A DNA stretch of 48,103 nucleotides from Bradyrhizobium algeriense (GCF_003062295.1 NZ_PYCN01000038.1:1-48103), one strand, 5' to 3'; counted from the stretch's first letter, positions 10,389 through 18,838 are shown. Notes: generated by a model not told the origin, from the sequence alone. Program-made: numbers and translations.

Positions 10389-10647
10389 TGATTGGGTTCG
10401 CGGACTTATTCTGAATGGTGGCAATTTGGCGCCCGAAGAGACTCTAACCACCCCCAAATCGTAGTCCAGCTGTGGAGTGGGCAAAGTCGGCGCAGCAAAA
10501 CGTTGGATGGCGGCGCTCCCAGTGGGCCTCCGATCACAATTGAGTCATTTCGTCGCGCGCAACCCCGTCGATCTTACGCTGCGACTTTCCTTCTGCCGCT
10601 TCCACGGCGCTTCCATGAACGAAATTTGGGATCAAAACTCGAACAAC
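10389..10647. other. Gene-free stretch after jetD
   Basis: No convincing gene. A short frame around 10530-10725 reads through the terminator and into the tRNA end (KTIRFQGLEAWLRGG), the kind of read-through peptide seen at tRNA-associated recombinase ends, but nothing upstream of it resembles a recombinase. No terminator for the jet operon was seen. Confidence 0.4.
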
Positions 10648-10683
10648 AAAAAGCCCTCGAAAACGATACGTTTTCAAGGGCTT
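10648..10683 (-). terminator. Intrinsic terminator, probably of an initiator tRNA
   Basis: A 15-bp stem with one mismatch (10651-10665 pairing with 10669-10683, 3-nt loop) is followed on the minus strand by a T-run (AAAAA at 10648-10652 on plus). It begins 6 nt after the minus-strand sequence TCCCCGCAACCA, a tRNA acceptor end with CCA. The arrangement tRNA end then terminator is what is expected downstream of a tRNA-fMet gene. Confidence 0.75.
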
Positions 10684-10689
10684 GAAGCT

Positions 10690-10701
10690 TGGTTGCGGGG
10701 A
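10690..10701 (-). repeat. 12-bp att-like direct repeat, left copy (tRNA-fMet 3' end)
   Basis: TGGTTGCGGGGA here is identical to 19605-19616 and in the same orientation. On the minus strand it reads TCCCCGCAACCA, the acceptor-stem end of an initiator tRNA. The left flank is the terminator described at 10648-10683; the right flank is not tRNA. This is the arrangement expected for the distal end of an element integrated into a tRNA 3' end. Confidence 0.6.
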
Positions 10702-10944
10702 GGCACACCCGATTATTGCGATTGATTGAACACGGGATTCCTAAGCTTGTTGCATGAATGGACACCGATCGGGCCACTGATTGAGAGTCTGCGCGCTGAG
10801 CACTATCAATGACTTACTGGTTGTGCCCCGGGGTTTTTCAGGCCGTAAATGGAGATTTATCGCACGATCACGATACCTCATGAGCTGCGTATCGTGGGAG
10901 TGGCTGAAGCTAAAGAGCATAGCGTCGAGTGGGCATGGGCGACC

Positions 10945-12276
10945 TCAGCCCGCTGGCCGGGGCAAGCCGAGCGAATCGCGCAAGGTCGAGCCGTCGTACT
11001 CAGTGCGGAACAGCCCTCGATGTTGCAGCTCCGGCACAAGGCCGGGGACCAGCTCCTCCAAGCCGCCTGGCAGATATGGGACCTGCAACATGAAGCCGTC
11101 GCAAGCACCCGCCTCGAACCACTCCTGCATGCGATCAGCCACCGTGCTGGGCGTGCCGGCGAAGCCGCTGGTGGTTCTCCCCGCGCCGTAGCGCTGTCCT
11201 AGCTCAGCAAGGCTCAAGCCTGAGCGCCGCGTCAGCTCGGCGACCTCACGGTAGTGCCCTTCGACGCCGGGAACGTCGAGATTCTCAAGGCAGGACCTCG
11301 TCCTGCGGGAAGCGCGAGAGATCAACGCCGAGATGATAGGACAACGTCGAGAGATCGGACTCCGGATGCGACAATTCGTGGAGCTGGTCGTGTAGCGCCT
11401 TGGCCTGCTTCTCCGTGTCGCCAATGACCGGGACGATGCCGGGCAACACCTTGACTGTATCAGGGTCGCGACCGAAACGGACCGCGCGGGCGTGCAAGTC
11501 GTTGCGGAATTCGACAGCGACATCGATCAGGCCCGGCGTCACGAAGATGATCTCGGCCCATCGCGCAGCGAAATCGCGGCCACGATCCGAAGCGCCAGCT
11601 TGGATGAAGACCGGACGTCCTTGCGGAGCCGGCTGACATTGAGCGGGCCGCGCACATTGAACCATTTGCCGGAATGATCGATCCGGTGCACCCGCGCAGG
11701 GTCGGCGAACAGCGGCGTCTGGCGATCCCGGACCAGCGCACCATCCTCCCACGAATTCCACAGCTTGGTCACGACCTCCAGAAATTCGTCGGCGCGCTCG
11801 TAGCGCCCCTCGCGCGAGAGCTGCTCGGTCAGGCCGAAATTGCGCGCCTCCGCCTCCTGAAACGAGGTGACGATGTTCCAGGCGGCGCGACCGCCGCTGA
11901 GATGATCGAGCGTCGCGAGCGCGCGCGCCAGGACATAGGGCTGGGCGTAGGTTGTCGAAAGGGTCGCGCCAAGACCGAGATGCTTGGTCGCGCCCGCGAT
12001 GATCGAGAGCACCACCAGCGGATCGAGCCGTAATGCACCCAGCGCGCCGTAGCGAAGCTGGCTGTTGAGGCTGCCGCCCAGCGTGTCCGGGATCGCGAGA
12101 ATGTCGGCAATGAACAGAAGATCGAAACGCCCTTCCTCCAGCAGCCGGCCGATATTCTGGTAGTAGGCGGCGGACAGCAGGTCGCCGTCCGCTTCCGGAT
12201 GCCGCCAGCCAGCATGGCTGCCGGAGACCGGACCTGCAGAGACAAAGGCGGCAAGGTGCAGTTTCTTGTCAGGCAT
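10945..12276 (-). pseudogene. LLM-class flavin monooxygenase (NtaA/SnaA/DszA type), two compensating frameshifts
   Basis: The start at 12276 gives MPDKKLHLAAFVSAGPVSGSH, then a typical bacterial-luciferase-like fold with RFDLLFIADILAIPD, STTYAQPYVLARALATLDHLSGGR and WNIVTSF. Such enzymes are FMNH2-dependent monooxygenases for chelates or organosulfur compounds. Near 11627 one base is missing, moving the frame (it continues as PQGRPVFIQAGASDRGRDFA). Near 11288 an extra T restores the original frame, ending with LFRTEYDGSTLRDSLGLPRP at 10945. The full length of about 443 codons is normal for the family. The middle segment is only in the wrong frame, so the product is probably inactive, unless these are sequencing errors. 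The substrate cannot be told. Confidence 0.85.
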
Positions 12277-12279
12277 CGG

Positions 12280-12410
12280 TCAGCTCACAGTCCAGGAGAT
12301 CTCGACGGGCCCACCACGTTTCAGCGTGTTGTAGATCGGGCAGTTCGCAGTGAAGCCGGCAACAAGCGTCTCAGCCTCGCCCGCCGTCACGCCGGACAGC
12401 TTCAACACCT
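12280..12410 (-). pseudogene. OsmC-family protein, 3' end only
   Basis: The last about 40 codons of a minus-strand frame read SGVTAGEAETLVAGF, then ANCPIYNTLKRGGPVEISW. This is the conserved C-terminus of OsmC-like hydroperoxide reductases, including the catalytic-region Cys of the NCPIYNTL motif. The upstream part of the same frame is an IS1182 transposase, so the OsmC gene lost its 5' part. It ends 3 nt before the monooxygenase start, suggesting that the two once formed an operon. Confidence 0.75.
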
Positions 12411-12834
12411 GCACGAATAGGTCGGCCAGCGCCTTAAGATGCCGCCGCCGGAACTCCGAGATCGTGCGGAAGTCCGCCGGGTCGCCGGCCACGATCATCA
12501 TGAAATCCGCCCGCTCCACCGTCGCCCTGGCGATCCGCCGCGACGAGTAGATGCCGCTCGCATAGCCGTGTAGAAGCAGCGCCGTCATCATCCGCGGATC
12601 AAACGGCGGCTGACCCAGCCCGCTCCGGTAGCGGCCTAGGATCGCCGATAGATCAAGGCTTTCCTTGACCAGCGACACGATCAACCGCGAAATGTGGTCC
12701 TGCGGCACATAGTCCTGCACGCTCGGCGGCAGAAGCTGGACCTCGTCGATCTTCCAGGGGCGAAATTCCTTGCTCATGGCCACGCAAGGAATCAGACTCG
12801 CACCCTCCTGACCAGTCACTACTCAGACAGGCTC
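12411..12834 (-). mobile_element. IS1182-family insertion sequence, 5' fragment
   Basis: The transposase starts at ATG 12777 (minus strand) with MSKEFRPWKIDEVQLLPPSV, followed by QDYVPQDHISRLI and DFRTISEFRRRHLKAL, typical of the N-terminal domain of IS1182 transposases. After about 125 residues it is joined in frame to an OsmC tail near 12400-12410, so the DDE catalytic domain and the other IS end are missing. The left end of the element is near 12834, where GAGCCTGTCTGAGTAGTGAC begins on the minus strand. This end also supplies the stop codon of abiEii. Confidence 0.8.
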
Positions 12835-13862
12835 CTAGTCTCTCCACGTGGCCGCGCTGCTCGTCTTGTACGTGGCGCCAGCAACTTGTCGCCAGATTTC
12901 CAAGCTTTGACATTCTGCGCTTTCCACCGCAGGGCCGGACTGGCTTCTATCGAGGCGCGCACGTTTGCTGGCACCTCCAGAGAAGACGCGGCGATCTCAC
13001 CCCGGTCCAGCACGGCATCCAAAAATGCGCCCTCCCCCGCTGTGAACTTAAACAGCGGCGCGAGCTTCTCCCGGCATTCGGTCGTGACGCTCTCGATCCA
13101 AGCTGCTGGGCCGCCAAAGCTGTCGAAATACCGATCGTGCAGGCACATGGTCAGCTTGCCGGTAATGTCGCCGACCTCGCATCCGATCTCCTCGGGCGAG
13201 GCTGTGCGCCAGTCGAAGCTCTTGGCGCTCGCACCGATCATCAAGGTGGCCGCCTTGATCTTCGCCCAGTCGAGAGACGGCATGGCGATGATCCGGTGGG
13301 CGTCGAACAGATCGCGCGCGGTGCGCCGCGTGATCAGCGCGACCATCTTGCCGGCGACGATCTCGTGGATATCGAGGACCGGAACATTCGTGGCCTGGTA
13401 GGATCCGATTGCCACAGATGGCATGCGATCCACGCCGTAGAGCGGGCCGCGGTAGAGATAATTGATATCGATCTCGATGGTCCCCGCGCCGCCCAGCGCA
13501 GAGGCGTAGCGATAAATCCATTTGCCGCCAGCGTGCTCGGACGGCTCACGCCGCGCGACGTACCCTTTCGATTCCATCAAGCGCTCGATCCGGTCTTCCA
13601 ATCCCGGGCGGTCGGCGTCCATCTGTTCCTTGTCGACCGCGCCGACATAGTTGACGTCGATATCGACAGAGAGGCGGTCCAGATCGGAATGAAAGACGTT
13701 GAGTGCCGTGCCGCCCTTCAAGGCGACGCGCGGCCCGATCAGCGTGTCTGCGCCGAAGGCATCGAGAATGTCGATCAGCCGGATCACACGCTCCAGCGTC
13801 GCGGGCTGGAGCTGCCGCTCGGCCGCGATGTCCTGAAGCGTTTCTCGCGACGCGACCATCAA
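12819..13862 (-). CDS. abiEii: AbiEii-type nucleotidyltransferase toxin
   Basis: The 347-residue product has the AbiEii/AbiGii signature: RVALKGGTALNVF, then LSVDIDVNYVG, the DxD-type metal site of nucleotidyltransferases. EIVAGKMVALITRRTARDLFD completes the conserved core. Known members (AbiEii, MenT) add nucleotides to tRNA acceptor stems. Its ATG overlaps the stop of abiEi (ATGA at 13859-13862), the usual antitoxin-then-toxin order. The last five codons (RSLSE) and the stop come from the end of the adjacent IS1182 fragment, so a short C-terminal piece may have been lost. The catalytic half is complete. Confidence 0.9.
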   Translation of the reverse strand: MMVASRETLQDIAAERQLQPATLERVIRLIDILDAFGADTLIGPRVALKGGTALNVFHSDLDRLSVDIDVNYVGAVDKEQMDADRPGLEDRIERLMESKGYVARREPSEHAGGKWIYRYASALGGAGTIEIDINYLYRGPLYGVDRMPSVAIGSYQATNVPVLDIHEIVAGKMVALITRRTARDLFDAHRIIAMPSLDWAKIKAATLMIGASAKSFDWRTASPEEIGCEVGDITGKLTMCLHDRYFDSFGGPAAWIESVTTECREKLAPLFKFTAGEGAFLDAVLDRGEIAASSLEVPANVRASIEASPALRWKAQNVKAWKSGDKLLAPRTRRAARPRGETRSLSE

Positions 13863-14671
13863 ACGCCTTCAAAGGCGGCGTCGACCGCCTGCGCTGGGAG
13901 AAGCACGCGCCATGGCTCGACGAGCACCGCATGACCGGGTTCCGCACCCAGCGCATAATGCTTTGATCGTGGAAGCCGTGTTCGCAGGCGCGCCAGGACA
14001 TCGTCGGAGACGCCGAGCGCGGCGCGCCGCTTCTCGAGCCACCAGCCGGAAACCGAGGCGAGCGACCGATTATCCAGCAGCTCGACATAGTCGGCGACCT
14101 TCGCCGGATCGAGATAGCGCACCAGATCCAGCGACTTCAGAACTTCCTCTCCGCCGCCCGCGAGTTCTGGCCGATGTAGGACATCGACGACCGTGCGTTC
14201 GACCGCCGTCACACGGACCGTCACTCCCTGCCGGTCCATAGTCGCGGTCAGGTAGTTGGCCTTGCCTGTCGCCGCCAACGCCTTCGCCGGCGTGACGAAG
14301 CGGCAAGCACCAAATGGCAGGTCCACGCGCTCGGTCCGTCCGGCGCTGATAAGCTGAACCTCGTTGAACTCGGAATAGGCTATGCCGTGCAGCTCAAGGG
14401 CTGAGTGAAATCCCAGGACCCCATCGGGACGCAGCTTGCTCGCCGCGGCGAAGCGGTCGATCACCATCCGCTCCGCCGCCATGTGGGCCGGCACTGCGGC
14501 AAACACCTCGCGACTGACCCGCTTAATGTTGCCAGCGCGCAGGTGATGCCTAAGCAGGCTGGTGACATTGGCCGCGCTCGCCGGATGGCCGAAGGCCGCC
14601 GCGAACTCAGCCCGGGTAAAGACCGGATGAGCCGACAGGAAGCTGGCCGTTTTGTGCTGGCGGGGTTGCAT
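13859..14671 (-). CDS. abiEi: AbiEi-type antitoxin, winged-helix repressor
   Basis: The 270-residue protein has an N-terminal winged helix (HPVFTRAEFAAAFGHPAS, then TSLLRHHLRAGNIKRVSREVF), followed by the AbiEi antitoxin domain with ALELHGIAYSEFNEVQLIS and TAVERTVVDVLHRP. AbiEi both represses the operon, by binding inverted repeats in the promoter, and neutralises the toxin. It is translationally coupled to abiEii and diverges from the QueC-like operon across 292 bp. No strong RBS is visible before ATG 14671. It appears intact. Confidence 0.88.
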   Translation of the reverse strand: MQPRQHKTASFLSAHPVFTRAEFAAAFGHPASAANVTSLLRHHLRAGNIKRVSREVFAAVPAHMAAERMVIDRFAAASKLRPDGVLGFHSALELHGIAYSEFNEVQLISAGRTERVDLPFGACRFVTPAKALAATGKANYLTATMDRQGVTVRVTAVERTVVDVLHRPELAGGGEEVLKSLDLVRYLDPAKVADYVELLDNRSLASVSGWWLEKRRAALGVSDDVLARLRTRLPRSKHYALGAEPGHAVLVEPWRVLLPAQAVDAAFEGV

Positions 14672-14701
14672 AAGTCTTCAATTCTGCGCCAAGGCGGGTA
14701 A

Positions 14702-14736
14702 TAAATAGCCAGTCTGACGCAAATTTGTCAACAAAT
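14702..14736 (-). promoter_or_regulatory. abiE promoter with inverted-repeat operator
   Basis: On the minus strand TTGACA (14731-14726) and TATTTA (14707-14702) are spaced by 18 bp, about 30 bp before abiEi. A perfect palindrome ATTTGT-CA-ACAAAT at 14723-14736 overlaps the -35 box. AbiEi proteins are known to bind inverted repeats in their own promoters, so this is the natural autoregulatory site. Confidence 0.55.
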
Positions 14737-14893
14737 CTTCCTGAGAAAAAGGGGCCGATCGGCCGTCCGTTTGATGGCGAAAACGCGCCGTATGGGCTAA
14801 AAATTACCCCTTCCGGCGCACTTCTAGAACAAACCGCCCCGCGGAAGGACCGCATCAGACGAATTAAGCGGTTTCCTTAGACGGATCTCCAAC

Positions 14894-14944
14894 GTCAGAT
14901 AATTTACGCTATATATTGACATTGTCAGATTTTGTTACTATTTT
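14894..14944 (+). promoter_or_regulatory. Promoter and operator-like repeats before the QueC-like operon
   Basis: TTGACA lies at 14916-14921 and a weaker TATTTT at 14939-14944, spacing 17. A palindrome TGACA-T-TGTCA (14917-14927) overlaps the -35. GTCAGAT occurs at 14894-14900 and again at 14924-14930, 30 bp apart, about three helical turns. The third gene of the operon has an N-terminal HTH and could bind here. The elements are visible; the regulator assignment is inference. Confidence 0.5.
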
Positions 14945-14963
14945 GCCGACATGGGAGGCGGCC

Positions 14964-15539
14964 ATGAGCGATGGACCATTCAGAAATGCGGAGTTGCCCA
15001 GCAGCTGGAAGCGTTATGGCCAAGACCTGGTCAGCGACGCCACGAGCCGTGAGGAGCGAACGACGCAGGCGTGCCACAGCATGATCGGTGACGTGGACAT
15101 GAAGACGTTCAGTCCCCTTTTCGATGAACTCAAAGCTCATGCCGACCGCCCCCAAATGGACTTAGACCCGGTCACGGCGGTCGAAACGATTTTCGAGACT
15201 CATCCAACGTCGCCACTGGCGGATACCCTGCAAAGACATCTGATTGCGAATCTCCGGGATCAACTCCCTCCCGAGAAGGCGCTCGATCAGGCGCTCGACA
15301 GCACGACAAAAGAATGGATCGGCACCATCAAAAACCGGCTCGACGAAGAATGCATTCGTGCCCGCGAGCTCGGCGACATGAGCCGCGAAGATTACCAGAA
15401 GGGAATCGAGCGGAACCGCGAGACGTTCGCTGCCATCAAGCCCAGCGAACTCTGCGACGCCTTGGCCACCGGCAACAAGCGCGCGTTCAGGCAGGCGGTT
15501 GAGAAGAAAGCCGGCGTAGATGAGGGGCCCGAAGAGTGA
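14964..15539 (+). CDS. Unknown protein, first gene of the QueC-like operon
   Basis: The product is 191 residues, mostly helical and charged, with no signal peptide, membrane segment or motif that I recognise. It begins MSDGPFRNAELPSSWKRYGQ and ends acidic (DEGPEE). I chose ATG 14964 because GGGAGG lies 5 nt upstream; an upstream GTG/ATG-like start at 14916 sits inside the promoter. Its stop overlaps the GTG start of the QueC-like gene, so the two are coupled. In Qat systems the gene before the QueC-like one (qatB) is a partner of that enzyme; a similar substrate or partner role is possible here but only by position. Confidence 0.75.
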   Translation: MSDGPFRNAELPSSWKRYGQDLVSDATSREERTTQACHSMIGDVDMKTFSPLFDELKAHADRPQMDLDPVTAVETIFETHPTSPLADTLQRHLIANLRDQLPPEKALDQALDSTTKEWIGTIKNRLDEECIRARELGDMSREDYQKGIERNRETFAAIKPSELCDALATGNKRAFRQAVEKKAGVDEGPEE

Positions 15540-16915
15540 GCGCCAATCCGAAATACTCACCGATGCAAGAAAAGCGCTTGATCGTTATCGAGAAGGGACA
15601 GGAGCGCAGCCGCCGCACCCTCCCGAAGGGTGCTGTGATCGCGGAGGTCGGCCGTCACATTTACTTTAATCCGGCGGTTCTGGATAGCTTTGACGTAAAG
15701 GGCTTCGAGCCGCTGCACTACGATATGCTTGTTCTCTGCGCCGCCATCGAGTTCGCTGACCGGCGTTGGAAGCGTCCGTTGGGCTGGCGCCGAACCTTCG
15801 ATGTGGCGATCCCAGTCATCGACCTTAAGGCCTGGCAGAAGCCGGAGGTTCTGAAGGCCCTGCACGGCGTCTTGAACCACCTGACCGGCGACGCATGGCG
15901 ATTGACCTTTGTCCAGGCAAAGAACCTCTCGCCGATCGGCACGCGGCAGATGCCGTTGGACTTCGGCAAGGCCAAGACCTTCGCCGTCGCTTACAGCGAT
16001 GGTTTGGATTCGCGTGCCGTCTCCGCTCTGAGCGGGAGCGAGGCTGAGGCACTGTGTATCCGGGTCGCGGGCAATCGCCAGCGGCGCAAAAACGGGGATA
16101 GTTATTTCACGCAGATTCCCTTCAAGGTGAAGGGATATCGCGGGAACGAAAGCAGCTTCCGCTCGCGGGGATTTCAGTTTGCGGCGGTGACGGCGATGGC
16201 TGCACAGCTCTCAAACGTGACGCGCGTCATTGTTCCGGAGAGCGGCCAGGGCGCGCTTGGGCCGGTACTTCTCCCGCTGCACAACATCTACGCCGACTAT
16301 CGCAACCATCCGACGTTCTTTCGGAAGATGGAGCGCTTCATCAAGGCAGTGCTGGGCTACCGAGTGCGGTTTGAGCAGCCACGCCTCTGGTCGACGAAAG
16401 GTCAGACGTTGCGCGCGTTTCTGGACATGATCGGAAAGTCCGAACAGCATCTGACGAGTACCCATTCCTGTTGGCAAACGCGCCGGGTCGTCAATGTAGG
16501 CGGTAGGAAGCAGTGTGGCCTGTGCGCGGCTTGCTTGCTGAGACGCCTCAGCCTGCATGCCGCTGGCGTTAACGAGGCGCCTGGTACGTATATCGTGTCC
16601 GACCTTGCCGCTTCTGACGCGGCCGATGCCTTGTCGGTCATACCCCAAAAGGCTGATCGGGACATCATGGTCGAATACGGAAGCGTCGGTGCGCGTCACC
16701 TGCAGCATCTCGCGGACATGAGCGGCTTGCCTGACGAGAACATTCGCGTTCACGCCTCGCAAATCTCAGCTGCGATAGCGGAAAACTACGAAGACACTCT
16801 GAAGAAACTGAGGACGATGTTGGTAACTCATGCCGAGGAATGGCGGGCATTTTTGTCCGCGCAAGGAGATCAAAGCTTTTTGAAAAGCTGGATGGATGGA
16901 GGGCGCAATGGCTGA
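15536..16915 (+). CDS. Noncanonical QueC-like (7-cyano-7-deazaguanine synthase-like) enzyme
   Basis: Canonical QueC makes preQ0 from CDG in an ATP- and ammonia-dependent reaction and has about 230 residues. This protein has 459, with about 150 extra residues before the PP-loop. VAYSDGLDSRA (SDGLDS, 154-159) matches the SGGxDS ATP-pyrophosphatase loop. Cys312 plus CGLCAAC (Cys327, 330, 333) reproduces the QueC four-cysteine zinc site. GTG 15536 is the start: it overlaps the upstream stop and has GAGGGG before it. Long QueC-like proteins of this kind belong to defence systems (QatC, type IV CBASS) rather than queuosine synthesis, and no queD or queE is nearby. Function here is inferred. Confidence 0.82.
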   Translation: MSANPKYSPMQEKRLIVIEKGQERSRRTLPKGAVIAEVGRHIYFNPAVLDSFDVKGFEPLHYDMLVLCAAIEFADRRWKRPLGWRRTFDVAIPVIDLKAWQKPEVLKALHGVLNHLTGDAWRLTFVQAKNLSPIGTRQMPLDFGKAKTFAVAYSDGLDSRAVSALSGSEAEALCIRVAGNRQRRKNGDSYFTQIPFKVKGYRGNESSFRSRGFQFAAVTAMAAQLSNVTRVIVPESGQGALGPVLLPLHNIYADYRNHPTFFRKMERFIKAVLGYRVRFEQPRLWSTKGQTLRAFLDMIGKSEQHLTSTHSCWQTRRVVNVGGRKQCGLCAACLLRRLSLHAAGVNEAPGTYIVSDLAASDAADALSVIPQKADRDIMVEYGSVGARHLQHLADMSGLPDENIRVHASQISAAIAENYEDTLKKLRTMLVTHAEEWRAFLSAQGDQSFLKSWMDGGRNG

Positions 16916-18098
16916 TCTGAATGAGCTGAGCGCACAGGAAATAGGACGCCGCCTGCGGATAGCACGGGAGAACGCAGACGTCCGCCAGGATGACGCGGCC
17001 CAGGTCATCGGCATGTCCCGCCCCACCCTTGTATCCATCGAGAAGGGCGTGCGCCGTGTGCGCATCCAGGAAATCCAGACGCTCGCGCGCCACTACGGCG
17101 TATCGGTCAACGCCCTCCTCCGCCGCGAGGCAGTGCATACCGATCTGATGCCTCGGTTCCGCAAGTTGCGGGAGACGGAGGACGCGCACACCACTGAAGC
17201 CGTTCAGCTATTCAACGACCTGATTAAAGCGGACGTTGAAATGGAGAATATCCTCGGCATCCAGCGACGTCGAAATTACCCCCCGGAACACGGTATAAAC
17301 GAGGGCGACGTTGCGGCCCTCGCAGAAAAGCATGCCAAGGAATTGCGCGACTGGCTGGGTCTCGGTCCGGGGCCGATCGCCGACATCTTCTCGGTCATCG
17401 AACTGGGTCTTGGCATCCGATTGTATCAGCGTCGTCTCTCATCCAGTTCAAAGGTTGCTGGCCTCTTCACCTACGATGAAAGTGTCGGCGCCTGCATACT
17501 TCTAAACGCCAACCACCCATTGCCGCGGCGCATCCAGTCCGCGGCGCATGAGGTCGGCCACTTCTATGGTACCCGTCGGATTCCCGAAGTGCTCGAAGAC
17601 GATGAGAAGTTCCTCTCACGCGATGAACGCTATGCCAACGTCTTTGGCCGTGCATTCCTGACGCCAGCCGAGAGCTTCTCGGAAAGCTTCCGCCAACTGA
17701 AGGAGATCACCGGCAAAACGACCCGGCGCCTGATCATTCTCCTCGCCCAGCAATATAATATCTCGCGCCAAGCCTGCGGGCTGCGGCTCGAGGAATTGGG
17801 CCTTGCCAAGAAAGGCACTTGGGCATGGTTCGAAAACAACGGCGGCATCACCGATGACAATGTCCGAGAGGTCCTCGGCGAAATGGCCGATCGCCGCGAT
17901 CCCGCAAAGAGCGACGCGGACCGACCCATCTCCCACCGCCTGAGCCTGATGGCGCATGCCGCCTGGAAGCGCGAGCTCATGTCGGAAGGACAATTGGCGG
18001 AGCTGCTGAAGGTGGGCCGAGTGGAGCTTCGCGGCGTTATCGACCAGATCGAGCTTGAGGAAAGAGACACGGATGAGTTGCACAAGCTCCCTGATTGA
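16908..18098 (+). CDS. HTH (XRE) plus ImmA/IrrE metallopeptidase
   Basis: The N-terminal HTH (residues about 9-70: IGRRLRIARENADVRQDDAA, MSRPTLVSIEKG) is joined to a peptidase domain with HEVGH at 214-218, the zinc-binding HExxH of the ImmA/IrrE (M78) family, and a downstream FGRAFLTPAESF, which is typical of the family. Members such as ImmA and IrrE cleave repressors after a signal. The start at 16908 has GGAGGG 4 nt upstream; an in-frame ATG at 16896 is the alternative. It overlaps the QueC-like gene by 8 nt. It probably senses damage or infection and may control the operon through the repeats at 14894-14930. Confidence 0.88.
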   Translation: MADLNELSAQEIGRRLRIARENADVRQDDAAQVIGMSRPTLVSIEKGVRRVRIQEIQTLARHYGVSVNALLRREAVHTDLMPRFRKLRETEDAHTTEAVQLFNDLIKADVEMENILGIQRRRNYPPEHGINEGDVAALAEKHAKELRDWLGLGPGPIADIFSVIELGLGIRLYQRRLSSSSKVAGLFTYDESVGACILLNANHPLPRRIQSAAHEVGHFYGTRRIPEVLEDDEKFLSRDERYANVFGRAFLTPAESFSESFRQLKEITGKTTRRLIILLAQQYNISRQACGLRLEELGLAKKGTWAWFENNGGITDDNVREVLGEMADRRDPAKSDADRPISHRLSLMAHAAWKRELMSEGQLAELLKVGRVELRGVIDQIELEERDTDELHKLPD

Positions 18099-18744
18099 TA
18101 TCGCGGATCCGCTGATTCTCGACACAAGTGTTCTGATCAACCTTCACGCTTGCAAATATGGCGAGCGCATCCTCGCGTCCATTCCCAATGATGTCGTCGT
18201 GTCCGAGATCGTGGCTGGAGAGCTGGAGCACGAGACGAGCCGGCAGAACGGCGAGCACCGCTTTCTGTTTGATCTCGTGACGCGTGGAATCGTAACGCTC
18301 GCCACTATGACCGACGCCGAGTACGAGATTTTTCATGAACTCACGTCTACCTCGCCCTCCCTTGACGATGGCGAAGCTGCAACGATCGCCATCGCGGCAG
18401 CAAGATTTTTCCTGCCGGTTATCGATGAACGGCGCGGACGAAGCCGCGCCAGCGCGCTATTGAAAACGCGAAATCCAGGCTGGTCGTTAGACATCTTACG
18501 TCATCCAACGGCCATCGCGGTCCTCGGCGACCAACCTGTCATCGAAGCGATGTATCTCGCTCTTCGCGACGGGCGCATGCGAATTCCATTAGAAAGAGTG
18601 GAAGGCGTTATCGCACTTATAGGGATGGAGCGTTCACGCGATTGCACTTGCCTCCCTGGGTATCGAGAGCGAATTTTCGACGAGCGCTCTGGGGCCGCCG
18701 CTGTAAATTCTGCCGACAGCGCGAAGCTCCCGAATCTAAAGTGA
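18073..18744 (+). CDS. PIN-domain nuclease-like protein
   Basis: The 223-residue product begins with LILDTSVLINLHA, the first acidic motif of PIN ribonucleases (Asp near residue 17). It continues with SEIVAGELEHE (Glu), LDDGEAATIAIA (Asp) and VIDERRGR (Asp), giving the usual acidic quartet. The start at 18073 has GAGGAAAG 7 nt upstream and overlaps the metalloprotease gene by 26 nt; a TTG at 18055 is the other option. It is the last gene of a tightly overlapping operon. It could be the effector that cuts RNA once the protease or QueC-like enzyme is triggered. No antitoxin of VapB type is present. Confidence 0.83.
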   Translation: MSCTSSLIDIADPLILDTSVLINLHACKYGERILASIPNDVVVSEIVAGELEHETSRQNGEHRFLFDLVTRGIVTLATMTDAEYEIFHELTSTSPSLDDGEAATIAIAAARFFLPVIDERRGRSRASALLKTRNPGWSLDILRHPTAIAVLGDQPVIEAMYLALRDGRMRIPLERVEGVIALIGMERSRDCTCLPGYRERIFDERSGAAAVNSADSAKLPNLK

Positions 18745-18838
18745 ACGGCGAACTCTGACTTGACGATGTCGCAACAGAACGCCAACGCATTGATTTCATT
18801 GGGTCGCGGGAGCGTTAAAGCGTGAACGAAACGCGGGT

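Noticed and set aside
10849..11202. 117-codon plus-strand frame
   Set aside because: Antisense to the conserved end of the LLM monooxygenase; no protein character of its own.
15536..16915. QueC-like gene as part of queuosine synthesis
   Set aside because: No queD, queE, queF or tgt nearby, and the protein is twice the usual length with an extra N-terminal region.
15536..18744. Operon as a standard Qat system
   Set aside because: No KAP-type QatA in the operon and no TatD-like QatD; the KAP gene at 23667-25523 is distant, on the other strand and broken.
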